From Dipteronia dyeriana (lineage: Eukaryota; Streptophyta; Magnoliopsida; Sapindales; Sapindaceae), in NCBI GenBank assembly GCA_032871835.1, contig CM065296.1:15888001-15952000 (forward strand): a DNA stretch of 64,000 nt. The letters are read 5' to 3'. Below are positions 23,859-36,527 of the stretch, in pieces (positions within the stretch are counted from its first letter, which is position 1; each line of letters opens with the position of its first letter). The notes beneath the pieces are model-generated. The model was not told the DNA's origin, ran no database searches, and saw only the letters and a program-made list of their open reading frames with translations. Both the position numbers and the translations under genes were made by a program.

Positions 23859-24945
23859 TAAAGTTAAAAAAGCTTATTAGGGTCAGACTGACCCTGACCT
23901 TAAAGTTCTCTAGCTCATTAAGAGACAAGCCAAAGAACCCCAAGACCCAAAGCTCATCGTTACTTAAATAGGTTTTTATGCGAGACCTAGTTTGAGGATT
24001 ATTGTTCATTATATAGGCATTACTTTACTACTTATAAACCATTTTAATCCATTTTCAGTTTTCGATGTGGGATTCACACTACACAGTTTTTCAATAAAGC
24101 TATTCCACCCTTTACAACGAATGATATTTATATAATTACATTGTGGTGATAATAAAATATTTGTGTTCACTCAAATGATTTTAAGTTAAAAAACCTTATC
24201 AAAGTCAGACTAACCAAGGCCTCAAAGAGATCTAGCTCATCAAGTGACAAGACAAAGAACCCTAACCCTATGGCCCAAAACTCTTCTCTAATAGGTTTAT
24301 ATGCTAGCCCAAGTTGAGAGGCATATTGTTCATTGTATAGGCATTTACTACTTATAAACCAATTTAATCCCTTTTCATTTCTAGATGTGGGATTCGCATT
24401 ACACATTTTTTTCAATAAAACTGTTCCACTCTCTACAACGAGTGATATTTACATAATTACATTGTGATTGTATCAAAATATTTGTGACACACAAAATATT
24501 TTAAGTTAAAAAACCTTATCGAAGTTAGACTAGCCCAGATCTCAAAGGGCTTTAGCTCATCAAGAGACAAGCTCAAGAACCCCAAGACCCAAAGTGCATC
24601 GTTACTTCAATTGGGTTATATGTTAGGACCAGTTAGAAGACATATTGTTTATTGTATAGACATTACTTTGCTACTCATAAACCATTTTAATCCCTTTTCT
24701 TTTTTCGATGTGAGATTTACATTACACAATTTTTTAAATAAACGGTTCCACCCTCTTTGACGAGTGATATTTACATAATTACATTGTGATTGTATTAAAA
24801 AAATTGCAATTACACAAAGTATTTTAAGTTAAAAAGCCTTATTGAAGTCAGACATATCCAGGCCTCAAAAGACTTCAGCTCGTCAAGAAACTAGCCCAGG
24901 AATCCCAAGACCCAAACTCGTCGCTACTATTTACGATTATATTGT
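23859..24945 (+). repeat. ~322-bp tandem repeat array, 3.3 units
   Basis: AAGTTAAAAAACCTTAT-type starts lie at 23,861, 24,183, 24,503 and 24,826 (periods 322, 320 and 323). Each unit carries AGAGACAAGCC, CCCAAGACCCAAA, a GATGTGGGATTCAC-type phrase and ends with ATAATTACATTGTGATTGTA. No ORF is conserved across units. The last unit is cut after about 120 bp, where the next array begins. Confidence 0.85.
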
Positions 24946-26230
24946 TGACATAGTGATTAGATAAATATATATTCATTCACACACGCTATATAACATAAAT
25001 GGTTGTCACACATTGTTAAATGAAAATCTGTTTATATTGACTCTTTAAGATGGAATTATACATATTACATTGTGATAGTAAAAATATACATGCAATCACA
25101 CAACATATATAATATGTAATGTAATTGATATTTCTACAAAAAAGGTTGTCATGCATTTATCAGTACAAATCTCTTTATATCAACACTTTTTAAAATATGA
25201 TTATATATCTTAAACTATAATTCTAAAACCGATATTCGTTCACAAAAAAATTATAATATGGATTCTTATTATAATTGATATAGAAAGTGTTGTAATGCAT
25301 TTATCAATGCAAATATTATATATCAAATACCTCTTAACATATGATTACACATTTTATATTGTGATTATATAAAACAAGTATTCTTTTTCACAAAGATATA
25401 ATATATATTTAATTTATACTTTTACAGAAAAGGTTGTCATGTATTAGTGAATCCAAATCTTCATATATCAATACTCTACATAATATGATTATACTATTTA
25501 AGTAGTGATTATATAAATAAATATTTAATCACACAAGCTATATATAATATGGATTCCAATTTAAACAGTTACAAAAATGATTGTCATGTATTTATCAATG
25601 CAATTCTGTTTATATCAACTCTTATTGTTGTAATTATACATATTACATTGTGATTGTAATTACATATATGCAATCACACAACATATATATTATGTATTCT
25701 AATTGATATTTTTACAGAAAAGGTTGTCATGCATTTATTAATACAAATCTTCGTATATCAACACTCTTTAAATCATGATTATATATCCTAAATCGTAAAT
25801 CTAAAACCGATCTTCGATCACAGAAAGTATATTATATGGATTGTTGTTGTAATTGATACAGAAAATGTTGTCATGCAATTATCAATGCAAATATTATATG
25901 TCTAATATCTTTTAAATGAGATTATATATGTCTATAAAGGGTTATCAAAGACATTATTTTTAATACGGATTCAAACCGATATTTTTACATAAAAGGCTTT
26001 CATGCATTTACCATTGCAAAGCTTCATATATCAATACTCTTTTAAAAAATAGTATGCAATCACATAAATTAGTCAATATGGATTTTAATTGATAATTTTA
26101 TAATAAAGTTTTTTATGCATTTATCTTTTATTTGTGATCATATAATTTACATTTTGATTACACAAACACCTATTCGATCACATAAAATATATAATATTGA
26201 TTCTAAATGATATTTTCCTAGGGATAAGAT
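24946..26230 (+). repeat. ~145-bp satellite-like array, nine units
   Basis: The anchor GGTTGTCATGCATTTAT or a variant occurs at 25,001, 25,144, 25,288, 25,432, 25,579, 25,722, 25,866, 25,995 and 26,108. The first six steps are 143-147 bp; the last two shrink to 129 and 113. Units contain ACATTGTGATTGTAA and ACACAACATATATAATATG. No coding potential. Confidence 0.85.
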
Positions 26231-26424
26231 TTTTTCTAACATCCCGAATTAACAAAGATTGCATTTTCTTTCCACCATTTTTGATGATATTAAGTATCAA
26301 ATCCCCAATAAACACTATTATTTTTTTTACAAAGAGTAAGATATACACATAAAAATTTTAAATGACTATGAAGTTATGTTTAATGCATTATAAGAACATA
26401 TATTTATTAAAATGTAAACAATTA

Positions 26425-28706
26425 TGAAAGTTCCCTAAAAACGTGTGTCTATAACCTAGAGGGGGGTGAATAGGTTTTAATCAAGTCAATTACCAAATTT
26501 TCTTGATTAGTAAATATTCAAAATTCACCCAATAAAACAAACATACAACATCAAGTGTAAAGTGCGGAAATATAAACAACACAAGATGTATACGTGGAAA
26601 CCCTCCAAATGGAAAAAAACCACGGGCTGTTAAGTACGCCACATTCGGTCACAGAAATCCACTATATGAATAAAAGGTTACACCTTCAAGGGATTCTCGG
26701 ACTCTCACTCTCGACAACCTCATGCTATGGACACCGCCGCTCACCACTCTTGGTTCAATCCCCAGTGATATCCCTTGATACACTACTCTTAGCGTGAACA
26801 CCTCCTACTCTACCCCCTTGGGCCTTTTACAGTGGTACCCGACCAATTACTTGTCAACCCACCCTTGGTTGCAAGACTTCCCTTGCTTGTGCAACTTCAC
26901 ACCGAAGCCACAAGACTCGACTCAATGAAGAGTTCAACAACCTATGTGAATATGAAGAAATATTCAAACATGCAAATAATGCTTGGCAAAACACTAAATG
27001 CTTATCTAGGAATTTAAAGAATGTCACTATATGCAATTCCTAGATATCAATGTCTAAATGAATATTCATAAAGACTTAACTAGATATAGTTATGCAACAA
27101 TATATTCTAGTTATCAAATAGAGCCATTTCAACATATGTTGTCATTAAGCATGGCATGGTCATAAAATGCAATCATCAAAATGCAATCAATATGACCTAA
27201 TTAGCTAGAGGCAACAATGACCTAAATGCTATCTATCACAAAAACTATATCAACACAAGTTGTCATTAAGCATGGCATGGACTATAATGCAGTCACAAAA
27301 TGCAATCAATGAGTCCTAAACAATATCTAAATTCAAAGCATATAGATTTAGCTATAAGGGCAAAATGGTCACAAACCCTAGCTATTAACAAACAAACCTA
27401 ATCATGTTATCAAGACTCTTAAATATATGCAATAACTAGAGTCTAGGTATTTAATCATGCAATAAACACCTAATCTAGAGTAAGAAGAACAATAAAAGAT
27501 GTTCAATGAAGTTCTTACTTACCTAGTCATGAATCCAAGAACATATGATGAAGAATGATGCAAGATGGAGATGGGTTTTTTGTTTGGAGAGTCAAAGAAA
27601 TAAGCTTGAAGTTATCTCTCTCTAATGGAGGTTCTCTCTCTCTAAAAATATGTTCTTTGAGCTCTAAGAAGGCAAGGAAGAAGAAGAGAACATATATAAA
27701 GAAGCCCTACACAAAATGGCGTAGTTTTTGGACTTGGAAAGCAAAATCCCGTAAGATCGTTGTGCATACCGCTGGCCAGGCAAGTACCTAGGCAGCTGTC
27801 CAGGCAGCAGTGAATGGCTGGACATTACCGTTGCCTAGGTCGCTGGCTAGGCATGGCACCAACAGCGGTCAAGGCCGCGGTACAAGCTAGACAACACAAC
27901 AGCTCGATCTTCGAGTGACCCAAAACATGACCAAATGACATCCAAACCTTTCGTATAATATACCGTTGGAAAGGTATGGAAGTCTAATTTCTACTCTAAT
28001 TTCTACTCTAATTTACAAAACATGATTTGGATGTCTTTAGAAAAATTTATGGTAATTTTAGTGACCAAAGGTCAGAAATGGACAACAACAGAGATGCCCT
28101 GTTTTTGTGGTCACTTTGGAGATTTTAAAACCAATCCAAACGATCAAGAAATATTACGAATAATATACCGTTGGAAAGGTATGGGTGTCTAGTTTGTACA
28201 GAAATTTTCAAAACCCATTTGAATCAATGTATAAAAAGATATGGTCACAAGACCGTACAAAGGTCAGTTTAGAAAAACATTTAAATAATTGAAATACACT
28301 CTTTTGAAACTAGACACCTTACTCCATATAACCAAACCAAGAGAAGATTGAGACCTTCTCATATGGTCACTCAAAACGCTAAAACAAGCACACCATCGTG
28401 CAAGTGCGAACACAACACAATACAACACTTAAATCTATAAATGAAGTGCAAGTGTGATTGTGAAGAGATACACACATAAAAGCAATATCAACACAAATGC
28501 AAGATCAACAAAGCATGCATTAGGTGTGTGTGTGTGCACCTAAACTCTTCAAGAGGCAAAGTCAAGTGAATACACATTTTGCTCTTGAAGTCATGGAGAT
28601 GCTTGGAAGCTTGCCAATGAGGTCCTAAGCTACCCATTACACAATCATCCCCAATGTGGTGTAGTTTGTCATGAAATAAGCTAATCATAAAATTGAGGTC
28701 CTTACA
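26425..28706 (-). repeat. 3' LTR of element C
   Basis: Carries a TATA-like TTTATATATG on minus (27,691-27,700), a GC-rich module at 27,764-27,890 and a run of 6 G at 26,461-26,466, where its sister LTR has 22. A ~40-bp phrase around ATATACCGTTGGAAAGGTAT occurs twice (27,957 and 28,160). Confidence 0.92.
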
Positions 28707-28719
28707 ATCTCCCCTTTTG
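28707..28719 (-). other. Polypurine tract of element C
   Basis: On minus, CAAAAGGGGAGAT directly precedes the LTR start TGTAAGG. It primes plus-strand DNA synthesis. Confidence 0.85.
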
Positions 28720-29928
28720 GCTATTTCATGAAAAAACAACCACTCACAAATAAATCCTCACAAAACAAAAACTAATCTAGCTATTGTTCATGAGAGTCCA
28801 TTCTACGTTACAAAAAGAGATACCTAATAATCTAAGTCTTCAAGGTCTTCAATCTCTTCGTAGATCACCATAACTACACACAATATCAAGAAAACACTTT
28901 TCAAGAACAAGTGCATGTGAGATGAACAAACATAAAAAGCAATTGCACTCAATAAAGCAATATAAACAAATGCATGTGCATTGCTCCCCCTAAATAGGTT
29001 ACTCTCCCTCAAACTCTCTCCCCAAAGTATAACCAATGCTCCCCCTATATTTCTCAATGCTTCTCCCCCTTTTTGTCATGAGATGGGCAAAGGAGTTTCC
29101 CCTATCGGGTTCCTTTAGCAAATAGAGCTATTGGCACAATTACAATGCATAATCATATAAACAAACTTTATACAACATAAGTAATTAAGAGAGATTCAAG
29201 GAGTTTGATTTAAAGAAAAATGTGTGACAAGGATGCTTTGCAAGCAAGACATGTTGCATTCAAATCCAAAACAAATGGTATTTGGCAAAGTTAACATCAA
29301 AAGGGTTTCCAAAAAGAATTCAAACCAATTTGTACCCTTTTATCATAAGGAAACAAGATATAGTTTCCAAAAATTTGAAAAAAAGCAACTATATCAATCC
29401 TTAGAGGCAAATCAAGACATGAGCGGCTATTGCACCCTTTTTTATTTTTTCGGATAATTATCCGTATGATTGTAGTCTTGTTTCACCATTAAGAAAAGAG
29501 AGAAGACTAATTTGGATATAAAATCCTTATTAATAGCATGGATACAAGATCCTTATTGATTATTATTCTCATTTGCACTCACACATATTTGCATTAAAGC
29601 AATCAAACTCAATTCATGCATATCATTTTGAAGCATGTCATTAAAAGCAAGTTCACATGTCATGGAGATAAATTATAGGTCATTCAAATGTACTTTCCCA
29701 ATTAATTCTCCTAATCCAAAAGTACATGTTTGAACATAAATATGACATGGATTGCAAACAAAGCAATGTTGCACACTTATTAAAGAAAAATATATAAGCA
29801 TATGCAACCAAGAATCTCAAGCAATTATCAAAAGAGCATAAAATCAATTAACTTTTTGCACATAACAAATCATGCAAGTTTGCTTTCTTTGCTTGAGCTC
29901 CCCAAATGGGGTCACAAACCGAACCGTA
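28720..29928 (-). other. Non-coding 3' interior of element C
   Basis: No ORF is supported. The stretch just after Gag (29,880-29,920) on minus reads GACCCCATTTGGGGAGCTCA, matching the text that follows RNase H in element B (49,640). So this is the post-pol region, now joined directly to gag. Confidence 0.7.
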
Positions 29929-31389
29929 TCAAGGTAAAGGGCAAATCCCACTAGACATACGAAGTTCATTGGACTCAATAGTATCCAAGGGTGACATATG
30001 ATCATGATTGCTCTCGGGTTCAATCTTTCTAACCCACCTAGATTCCACCTTTTTAATTTTAGTGGTCAAAATCTTCAAGTCTCTAGGTTTCCTAGAATCA
30101 TGCAAATTAGCCTTACGGTTCATTTTCTTTTCTCTCATGCTATCAATTCTACAATTTCTAATGTAGTTAATACATTTTGGTCGAATGTGACCAATCATAC
30201 CACAATAATAACAAGTAGGTATAAAAGAAGAATTCATACTATTGCATTTAGTACTTATCGAGACATGGTCATGTTAATGAGTTTGTCTTTGATGTTGCAC
30301 TGGTTGGCTTGTACTTGGAACATTCGTCGGATGTTCGTGCGTTTGTGGTTGAGCATGAGTGACTTGCCTCAAAGGTTGATTGATCATTGATTGAGGCATC
30401 CTCAAGGGTTGAGGTTGAGCTCGTTTCCTTGGAAGCATCTTCAAGGTTAAGCTCTTATAAGATTCACCCACAACAAGAATCTTCTTAGGGTGTTGAGACC
30501 TAGGTGGAAAAATATGAGCAATCTCATTCACAATTGTAGTTTTGTCCAAGGATGATGTGGTCTCATCATGTACAAGAACAAGCCCTTGCTTGTCATTTGG
30601 CTTTGATTCAATGCCAATCATTTCCGGACCTGAAGTCAACATAGCAATTGTACTCCTTGAATCTTCAAGTTCCATCTTCAACTTGCATTCACTTTCTTTT
30701 ACACATCTCACTTCTTCATCCAAGTGAGTCAACTTGGCTTGTAGTTGAAGATTATCCTTTTCCAATCTAACGATATCATTATCTTTCTCCATCAAGGACT
30801 TTTGAAGAGAATCAACAAACTCTTGATAATCAACCACATTATCACAAGAGTTCCCGGAGCATGTGTCATTGCTATCAAGGCTTCTCCCACTTGTGTTTGT
30901 GAGAGTCATATCATCAAGACTTGCTTTACTCAAGCATGCTCCACTTTTGTTTCCAAACTCCAAGTCACTAATTTTGAACTCTTCAAGTGACACACATTTG
31001 ATGGTGGCTTGTGTTTCTTCATGGTAGGAAACCGAAAATGCATGGTAGTTGTTCACACACTCATCCGAGCTTGTGGAACAAATTTCAATAACTTCTTCTT
31101 CGCTAACACATTGAGTAGCGATCATACAAACTCATTCATTCTTGTACTTCAAGTTATTACACTTGGAGGCTTTGTGGCCAATTCTGCCACATTCAAGGCA
31201 AGGGTCACTTTTCCTTGACATTTTCTTTTCCTCCTTCACTTTGCAGTTCATACCCTTCTTTTGAGATTTTATAAATCTCTTAAATCTCTCAACCATTAGA
31301 GTTATCTCCTCATCGAAGTCATAATCCTTCCTCTCAACATTAGAGATCAATCTAGCAATACCCGTTCTAAGTGTTTCACTCTCACACAT
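29929..31389 (-). pseudogene. Gag of element C, N-terminal domain missing, two zinc knuckles
   Basis: One reading frame runs from a possible start MCESETLRTG (31,389) to 29,929, interrupted by two stops (near 31,130 and 30,272). Order: a short segment DYDFDEEITLMVERFKRFIK; zinc knuckle CLECGRIGHKASKC; an acidic Ser/Thr-rich stretch; a coiled coil (SLMEKDNDIVRLEKDNLQLQ and on); a Pro/Gln-rich basic stretch; and a second knuckle CYYCGMIGHIRPKC near the C-terminus. The large N-terminal Gag domain of related elements (about 200 residues) is absent: only ~30 residues precede the conserved segment. It would form and package virus-like particles with RNA; as it stands it could not be a complete Gag. 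Confidence 0.8.
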
Positions 31390-31494
31390 GATGTTTGGTG
31401 AAGCGACTGAATGCAAATGAAATGCAACAAACAAGTGCAAACAAATGCAAGACACAAAAACAAGAGCTTGGATCACCTAAGTATGTCTAGGAAC

Positions 31495-31510
31495 CCGCTG
31501 TGATACCAAT
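31495..31510 (-). other. Primer-binding site of element C (tRNA-iMet type)
   Basis: On minus the LTR end TTTCA is followed by ATTGGTATCACAGCGG, the standard Copia primer site complementary to initiator tRNA-Met with one or two changes. Confidence 0.85.
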
Positions 31511-33795
31511 TGAAAGTTCCCTAAAAACGTGTGTCTATAACCTAGAGGGGGGGGGGGGGGGGGGGGGGTGAATAGGTTTTAATCAAGTCTATTACAAATT
31601 TTTCTTGATTAGACAATATTTAAAATTCACCCAATAAAACAAACATACAACATCAAGTGTAAAGTGCGGAAATATAAACAACACAAGATGTATACGTGGA
31701 AACCCTCCAAATGGGAAAAAACCACGGGCTGTTAAGTGCGCCACACTCGGTCACAGAAATCCACTATATGAATAAAAGGTTACACCCTCAAGTGATTCTC
31801 GGACTCTCACTCTCGACAACCTCAGGCTATGGACACCGCCGCTCACCACTCTTGGTTCAGTCCCTAGTGATATCCCCTTATACACTACTCTTGGCATGAA
31901 CGCCTCCTACTCTACCCCCTTGGGCCTTTTATAGTGGCACCCGACCAATTGCTTGTCAACCCACCCTTGGTTGCAAGACTTCCCTTGCTTGTGCAACTTC
32001 ACACCGAAGCCACAAGACTTGACTCAATGAAGAGTTCAACAACCTATGTGAATATGATAAAATATTCAACATGCAAATAATGCTAGGCAAAACACTAAAT
32101 GCTTATCTAGGAATTTAAAGAATGTCACTATGTACAATTCCTAGATATCAATGTCTAAATGAATATTCAAAAAGACTTAACTAGATATAGTTATGCAACA
32201 ATATATCCTAGTTATCAAACAAAGCCATTTCAACATATGTTGTCATTAAGCATGGCATGGTCATAAAATGCAATCATCAAAATGCAATCAATATGACCTG
32301 ATTAGCTAGAGGCAACAATGACCTAAATGCTAGCTATCACAAAAGCCATATCAACACAAGTTGTCATTAAGCATGGCATGGACTATAATGCAATCACAAA
32401 ATGCAATCAATGAGTCCTAAGCAATATCTACATGCAAAGCATATAGATTTAGCTATAAGGGCAAAATGGTCACAAACCCTAGCTATCAACAAACAAACCC
32501 AATCATGTTATCAAGACTCTTAAATATATGCAATAACTAGAGTATAGGTATTTAATCATACAGTAAAAACCTAATATAGAGTAAGAGGAACAATAAAAGA
32601 TGTTCAATGAAGTTCTTACTTACCTAGTCATGAAACCAAGAACACCCATGCTCATATGATGAAGAATGATGCAAGATGGAGGTGGGTTTTGGATTTGGAG
32701 AGTCAAAGATATAAGCTTGAAGTTTTCTCTCTCTAATGGAGGTTCTCTCTCTCTAGAAATATGTTCTTTGAGCTCTAAGAAGGCAAGGAAGAAGAAGAGA
32801 ACATATATAAAGAAGCCCTACACAAAACGGCGTCATTTTTGGACTTGGGAAGCAAAATCCCGCACTACCGCTGTACATACCGCTGGCTAGGCAGCTGTCC
32901 AGGCAGCAGTAAATGACTGGACAGTACTGCTGCCTAGTTCGCTGGCTAGGCATGGCACCAAGAGCGGTCTAGGCCGCGGTACACACCAGACAGCACAACA
33001 GCTTGATCTTCGAGCCACCCCAAACATGACCAAATGACATCCAAACCTTTCGTATAATATACCGTTGGAAAGGTATGGAAGTCTACTTTCTACTTCAATT
33101 TACAAAACATGATTTGAATGTCTTTATCAAAATATATGGTCATTTTAGTGACCAAAGGTCAGAAACGGACAACAACAGAGATGCTCTGTTTTTATGGTCA
33201 CTTTGGAGATTTTAAAACCAATCCAAACGGTCATGAAATATTACGAATAATATACCATTGGAAAGGTATGGGTGTCTAGTGTTTGTAGAAATTTTTAAAA
33301 CCCATTTTGAATCAATGTATAAAAATATATGGTCACAAGACCATACAAAGGTCAGTTTTGAAAAACATTAAATAATTGAAATACACTCTTTTGAAACTAG
33401 ACACCTTACTCCATATAACCAAACCAAGAGAAGATTGAGACCTTCTCATATGGTCATTCAACATGCTAAAACAAGCACACCATCGTGCAAGCGCGAACAC
33501 AATACAATACCACACTTAAATCTATAAATGAAGTGCAAGTGTGATTGTGGAGAGATACACACATAAAAGCAATATTAACACAAATGCAAGATCAACAAAG
33601 CATGCATGAGGTGTGTGTGTGTGTGCACCTAAACTCTTCAAGAGGCAAAGCCAAGTGAATATACCTTTTGCTCTTGAAGTCATGGAGATGCTTGGAAGCT
33701 TTCCAATGAGGTCCTAAGCTACTTATTACAAAATCATCCCCAATGTGGTGCAGTTTGTCATGAAATAAGCCAATCATAAATCTGAGGTCCTTACA
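31511..33795 (-). repeat. 5' LTR of element C
   Basis: Sister of 26,425-28,706, alignable throughout. It contains the G22 run 31,547-31,568, TATA-like text at 32,801-32,810 and the GC-rich module at 32,868-33,000. Confidence 0.92.
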
Positions 33796-33800
33796 AATTA

Positions 33801-36330
33801 TTTACTAAATCACAATACATATACAATGTCGACATGTTTTTTTTTTTAATAAAACAATGACAATATGTTATAATTAAAAAACAATGAACAAGAATTCTAA
33901 CCAGGACCAAACAACAATTATCATCATACAATAATAATTTCCAATAAACATAAATATGGGGAGCAAAAATTATCCATCGAAATATGTTCAGGTAAATTTG
34001 ATTTTTTTTTAAAAAACTTGCATGTCGAATGTAATCATGGTCATATGAACCATTGGCCATTGAACAAACAGATACTTTCACTATAAACCATTCATCAAAC
34101 ACATAGCATATCAAAAAAGAAGCAACACAGTTATGTGTTCATTGTTTACAGAAACATTTTTCAAACGGGAATTATCACAATACCTTTAAAAAAACACATG
34201 TAGAGATTATGAAACCAATCAAAATACATTCAAATGTGTGAGTACAAAAGTTTGCAAAAACTTATAAACAAAAATATAAACGTTGATACGAAAATATAAA
34301 CACTTACAAAAGATCATACCGTGCGATTTTCACAAACCTATTAGGTCTGTGAAGCTGATCACATAAGCCTTTCATTAACAGAAGAATAGTTGCGTAATTG
34401 ACATTGTTTCTTGAAAGGAATAATAACAGCATGATGAAAATAGTTTTATTTAGGGTTTCGAATTGTGAATCCAAGATAGAGAGCGGCTAAATGTCTTTTG
34501 AAGTTAAAAAATGGAAAAAATGAAATTATATTTCAACTTTGCATTGGACATTGTTTTAACAAAAAATTTCAGATTGTACATGCATTACAGATGATTTTGC
34601 TTTAAATTTGGACAAACCCATGTTAACTAAAATGACCAATAGAAATGAAATATTTAAAATTTTTGAATATGAAGAGTTTGAAGTTAAGAGATCCGTAATC
34701 TATATCAGTGATTACAATCTATCTTATTAAAAATTTAAATATCAAACATCAATTTATTTTTTTATTGAAGACCGTAAGAGGTGTGGATAAGCATGTATCT
34801 CAATTGACCAATATTATTAATATATAAATAACAACCAACCACATATCATGCTTGCACAACAAAATCTAAACCAGATGCTACATCCTTATATTTTTTGGAA
34901 GACGTAAACTCTTCACATATTTTATGTCATAAATCAATGTCCTGCATAATTAATATGTACACACCTAAATAAAAATTCTTGTCATATTTATTCGTTATAA
35001 AGTGTAAACAACATTTCATTTCTGTAATATACTTGGATAATAAGCTCATTTCAGATTGATCTTAGTGGTTGGTTTGTTTAATCTAATGATCATAACTTGA
35101 ATCTAGTTACGGTAAATGATTACTATTAATCTTATTAACATCTAAATATCAACCAGCCTACAAAATTAGCATGGAAAAATGTAAATTGGGTAAAAAATAA
35201 CCGGCCACCCTAAACGTAATGATTAATGGCTGATGACTAGTATATAATAATAAAGTCTTCCATGTACTCTATATCTCTGTCCCAATTACAACATTCTTAA
35301 CCAGATGCACAAAATCTTTCAGATTTTTTAAATCTCTAAATTCTTCATACTTTGGAAGCCCTTAAACAATATCCTCCAATGAAGAAATCCTAGGTTATTG
35401 GAAAACTTGGTGCAACCCTTTAAATATTTGTCAAGCAGCAGACAATTTGGCTGCAAACCAAAGAGAATGCACGAGGATATGGGATTTAGGGTCTTAATGA
35501 ACATTAGTTGTGTCCAGTTATATGGTCTTTTATGCAATATGATGCTTAAGTCATCCAACTTGGCACACAGTCTGTAGTGCTCCACGATAAGTAATCCCAA
35601 TAAAGGACTCAGATTTTTCAAAGGTAATGGATTGCCAGACGACATCGATGAAGTCAACTGTGACAAGGATGATTTTGGTGAAACTTGCAATCAAGTGAAA
35701 GCACTGGTGCAAAGTAGTACAATTAAGGACAAGATTACACTTTTTTCCTTGCAGACAAAAGTATAGAATATGAAGGCCACACATGATTATTTCAAGATCT
35801 CGTTAGTTTTGTTTACTATTTCAATACTTTTATGTCTACCTGTATCACCTAATGTTGATAAATCATTGTTGATCCAACTGAAGAATCCGAAATTAATTAG
35901 TCACAAGAAATGAGCAACATTTTATTTTTAGTATCTAATGGAAGGTGTGAGGAACATCATAAATGGAAGTACACAATTTTTTTAAAGGTGCCTTCCTTTT
36001 CTCTAGATATTTATTGAGAATGGCTTTCACAGAAAAAAGTGTACATGAACAGACACCAAGTACCTTTGGTTGCTTGGACCCTAAACAAGGTTGAAGCACA
36101 CAATAGGATGGTGGACAATGACGACGTTATAGGTGCTTACTACAGTGACACCATAGAGGTTGACGAGCTATTCTGGGCAATCAACATGGTTACAGAAAAT
36201 TTCGATTCCATCAAAATTTCACTTGATTATTTTACAGTAATCTAACCTGGTTAAAACAATGGTCACACCTTTACTAAAGAGTTTCAAGCTTGACATTTTG
36301 AAATTGCTTCCAAACTAAGAAATGAGAGCT
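33801..36330. other. Unassigned spacer
   Basis: No gene or element could be supported. Minus-strand stretches at 35,328-35,784 are open for up to 120 codons in overlapping frames but show no domain I recognise. 33,830-34,300 is A-rich. Probably old, decayed DNA. Confidence 0.4.
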
Positions 36331-36527
36331 TGTAAGGACCTCTATTTTTTATTGGCTTATTTCATGACAAACCATATCGATGTTTTAATTTGTAAGGGTA
36401 TACTAGGCCTTCAATGTACATGATCAAGTGTCAAAGGCATTCTCAACACCACAAGCTCAAGAACACTTCAAAGGTATATCACTTGTCATTAACTATTTGA
36501 AGAGATTTAGATGCACATACACACTCA
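36331..36527 (+). mobile_element. LTR F, left part (split by element A)
   Basis: Starts TGTAAGGACCTC and follows the element E LTR at 60,709 closely (CTTATTTCATGACAAACCAT; GAAGAGATTTAG) until the ACTCA target, then resumes at 53,309. No polypurine tract precedes it, so it was a 5' or solo LTR. Confidence 0.85.

Larger units (their letters stand above)
26425..33795 (-). mobile_element. Copia element C (SIRE/Maximus-like), full length, gag only
   Basis: The 5-bp target duplication AATTA lies at 26,420-26,424 and 33,796-33,800. LTRs at 26,425-28,706 and 31,511-33,795 (about 2.28 kb each) begin TGTAAGGACCTC and end GGGAACTTTCA on the minus strand. The primer site sits next to the right LTR and the polypurine tract next to the left one. 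The 2.8-kb interior encodes only Gag; no protease, integrase, RT or RNase H is present. It is non-autonomous. The near-identical LTRs suggest fairly recent insertion. Confidence 0.93.

Noticed and set aside
24946..26230. Regular repeats that might suggest a CRISPR-like array
   Set aside because: Whole units are repeated at ~145 bp with drift throughout and no unique spacers, in a plant genome; this is a satellite-type array.
33830..34310. A-rich stretch with a 107-codon minus frame
   Set aside because: Phe/Tyr/Cys-rich translation of AT-rich DNA without motif; no start context or splice pattern.
35328..35784. Minus-strand frames with Leu-rich text resembling LRR proteins
   Set aside because: No regular LRR spacing, two competing frames and no conserved NB-ARC or TIR motif; too weak to call.
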